Source: Paulownia fortunei (taxonomy: Eukaryota; Streptophyta; Magnoliopsida; Lamiales; Paulowniaceae). Taken from it: a DNA stretch of 64,000 nt. Positions within the stretch are counted from its first letter, which is position 1. Every line of letters starts with the position of its first letter. The stretch lies in assembly GCA_019321725.1 (NCBI GenBank), contig CM033114.1, forward strand, positions 19,200,278 through 19,264,277, written 5' to 3'. Of this stretch, positions 63,560-64,000 are shown one piece after another. A program made the position numbers and the translations under genes. The notes below the pieces were generated by a model, which saw nothing but the letters and a program-made list of their open reading frames with translations, had not been told where the DNA came from and made no database searches.

Positions 63560-64000
63560 TCACCTATTTGAAGGAATGATCCCAAGTCCAGTCTGTTGAG
63601 TAGGAACACTTGAACCCAAAAACCTGACCATCATGTTCTTCAGCCATATTAATATCAGTAATTACCTTCCCCTTCCCTTTGTCAAGTTTCACCCGTAAAT
63701 CTTCCTCCTTTCGCACCGGAGGCTTAGGTTTTGTTCCTTTCACAAAACAATTATCAGAATTATACCCTAAGTGCATGCGGTGGTTACAATAGTCTGGAAG
63801 TTTCTCATAAAGTACTCGCTGTAAAAACGCCTTCGTCTAAGATCCAATCCAAATCTGTTTGATTCGCTCATCCATAAGGTTTATTTCTATACAAACCCTA
63901 GCAAGACTTGTCGATAACAATTTGCCATCGCTTTATCAAGTCTAAGGGGTGTTTCAATCATCCTTGCAATACTAAGAAAAACCCGCTTGTCAAAAAAATG
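63560..64000 (-). pseudogene. LINE ORF1 (nucleic-acid-binding), partial at the window edge
   Basis: On minus from 64000: FFDKRVFLSIARMIETPLRL, then SLARVCIEI, MDERIKQIWIG, FLQRVLYEKLPDYCNHRMHL and GYNSDNCFVKG. This is the plant L1 ORF1 layout: a DUF4283-like domain followed by a zinc knuckle, here with one Cys replaced (CNHR-M-HLG-C). At least two frameshifts are needed to join the parts. The segment 63255-63563 downstream on minus is a low-conservation tail of the same ORF. Confidence 0.72.

Larger units (their letters stand above)
58382..64000 (-). mobile_element. Degenerate L1-type LINE, split by an LTR-like insertion
   Basis: Read on minus from the right edge: ORF1 with zinc knuckle, endonuclease, reverse transcriptase, then the post-RT region. 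The text VGGRLVLIKHVLSAMPIHIL stops at 60890 and resumes at 58672 with PKAVLHKLEMIFASVLWGLS, which in plant L1 elements are neighbours, so 58673-60889 was inserted later. The 5' end lies beyond the window. Many stops, shifts and an RT deletion make it dead. Confidence 0.85.

Overview
The window is nuclear DNA from a dicot plant. Genes are split by GT-AG introns, intergenic DNA is very AT-rich, and retrotransposons and small DNA-transposon remnants are abundant. The protein families (a [17 protein letters not shown] SEX4, an asterid-type UGT94-like glycosyltransferase) fit an asterid, perhaps Lamiales, but that placement is inference. There are no operons, no CRISPR array and no tRNA or rRNA gene that I can support.

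Gene-rich half (1-27 kb). Six exons of a SEC12-like/PHF1 gene (+) run off the left edge. A complete 14-exon SEX4 phosphoglucan phosphatase gene (+, 5509-12366) follows, then a broken UGT94-like glycosyltransferase (+, 14374-15725), a two-exon TLDc-domain gene (-, 17040-18929), and a four-coding-exon conserved plant gene of unknown function (+, 23810-26879).

Gene-poor half (27-64 kb). The only intact gene is a single-exon SIAMESE-related CDK inhibitor (+, 39592-39903) with an extremely C-rich upstream stretch. The rest is AT-rich spacer with two short hAT-like elements that have perfect 8-bp target duplications, a 1.18-kb inverted-repeat element, a dispersed 410-bp repeat present twice, and a local segmental duplication. 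Two copies of a non-autonomous copia element lie in opposite orientation (46.3-51.0 kb and 53.4-56.2 kb); one has a 2-kb solo LTR nested in its 3' LTR. A decayed L1-type LINE (-, 58.4 kb to the right edge) is split by a 2.2-kb LTR-like insertion.

The genes are functionally independent: phosphate-transporter/ER export, starch breakdown, a lost glycosylation gene, two little-studied proteins, and cell-cycle arrest. I found no evidence of a new multi-gene system. The most informative novelty is in the layered transposable elements, the shared structure of the non-autonomous copia pair, and the uncharacterised gene at 23.8-26.9 kb. Exon boundaries were set by reading splice sites and checking phase by hand; no alignment was run.
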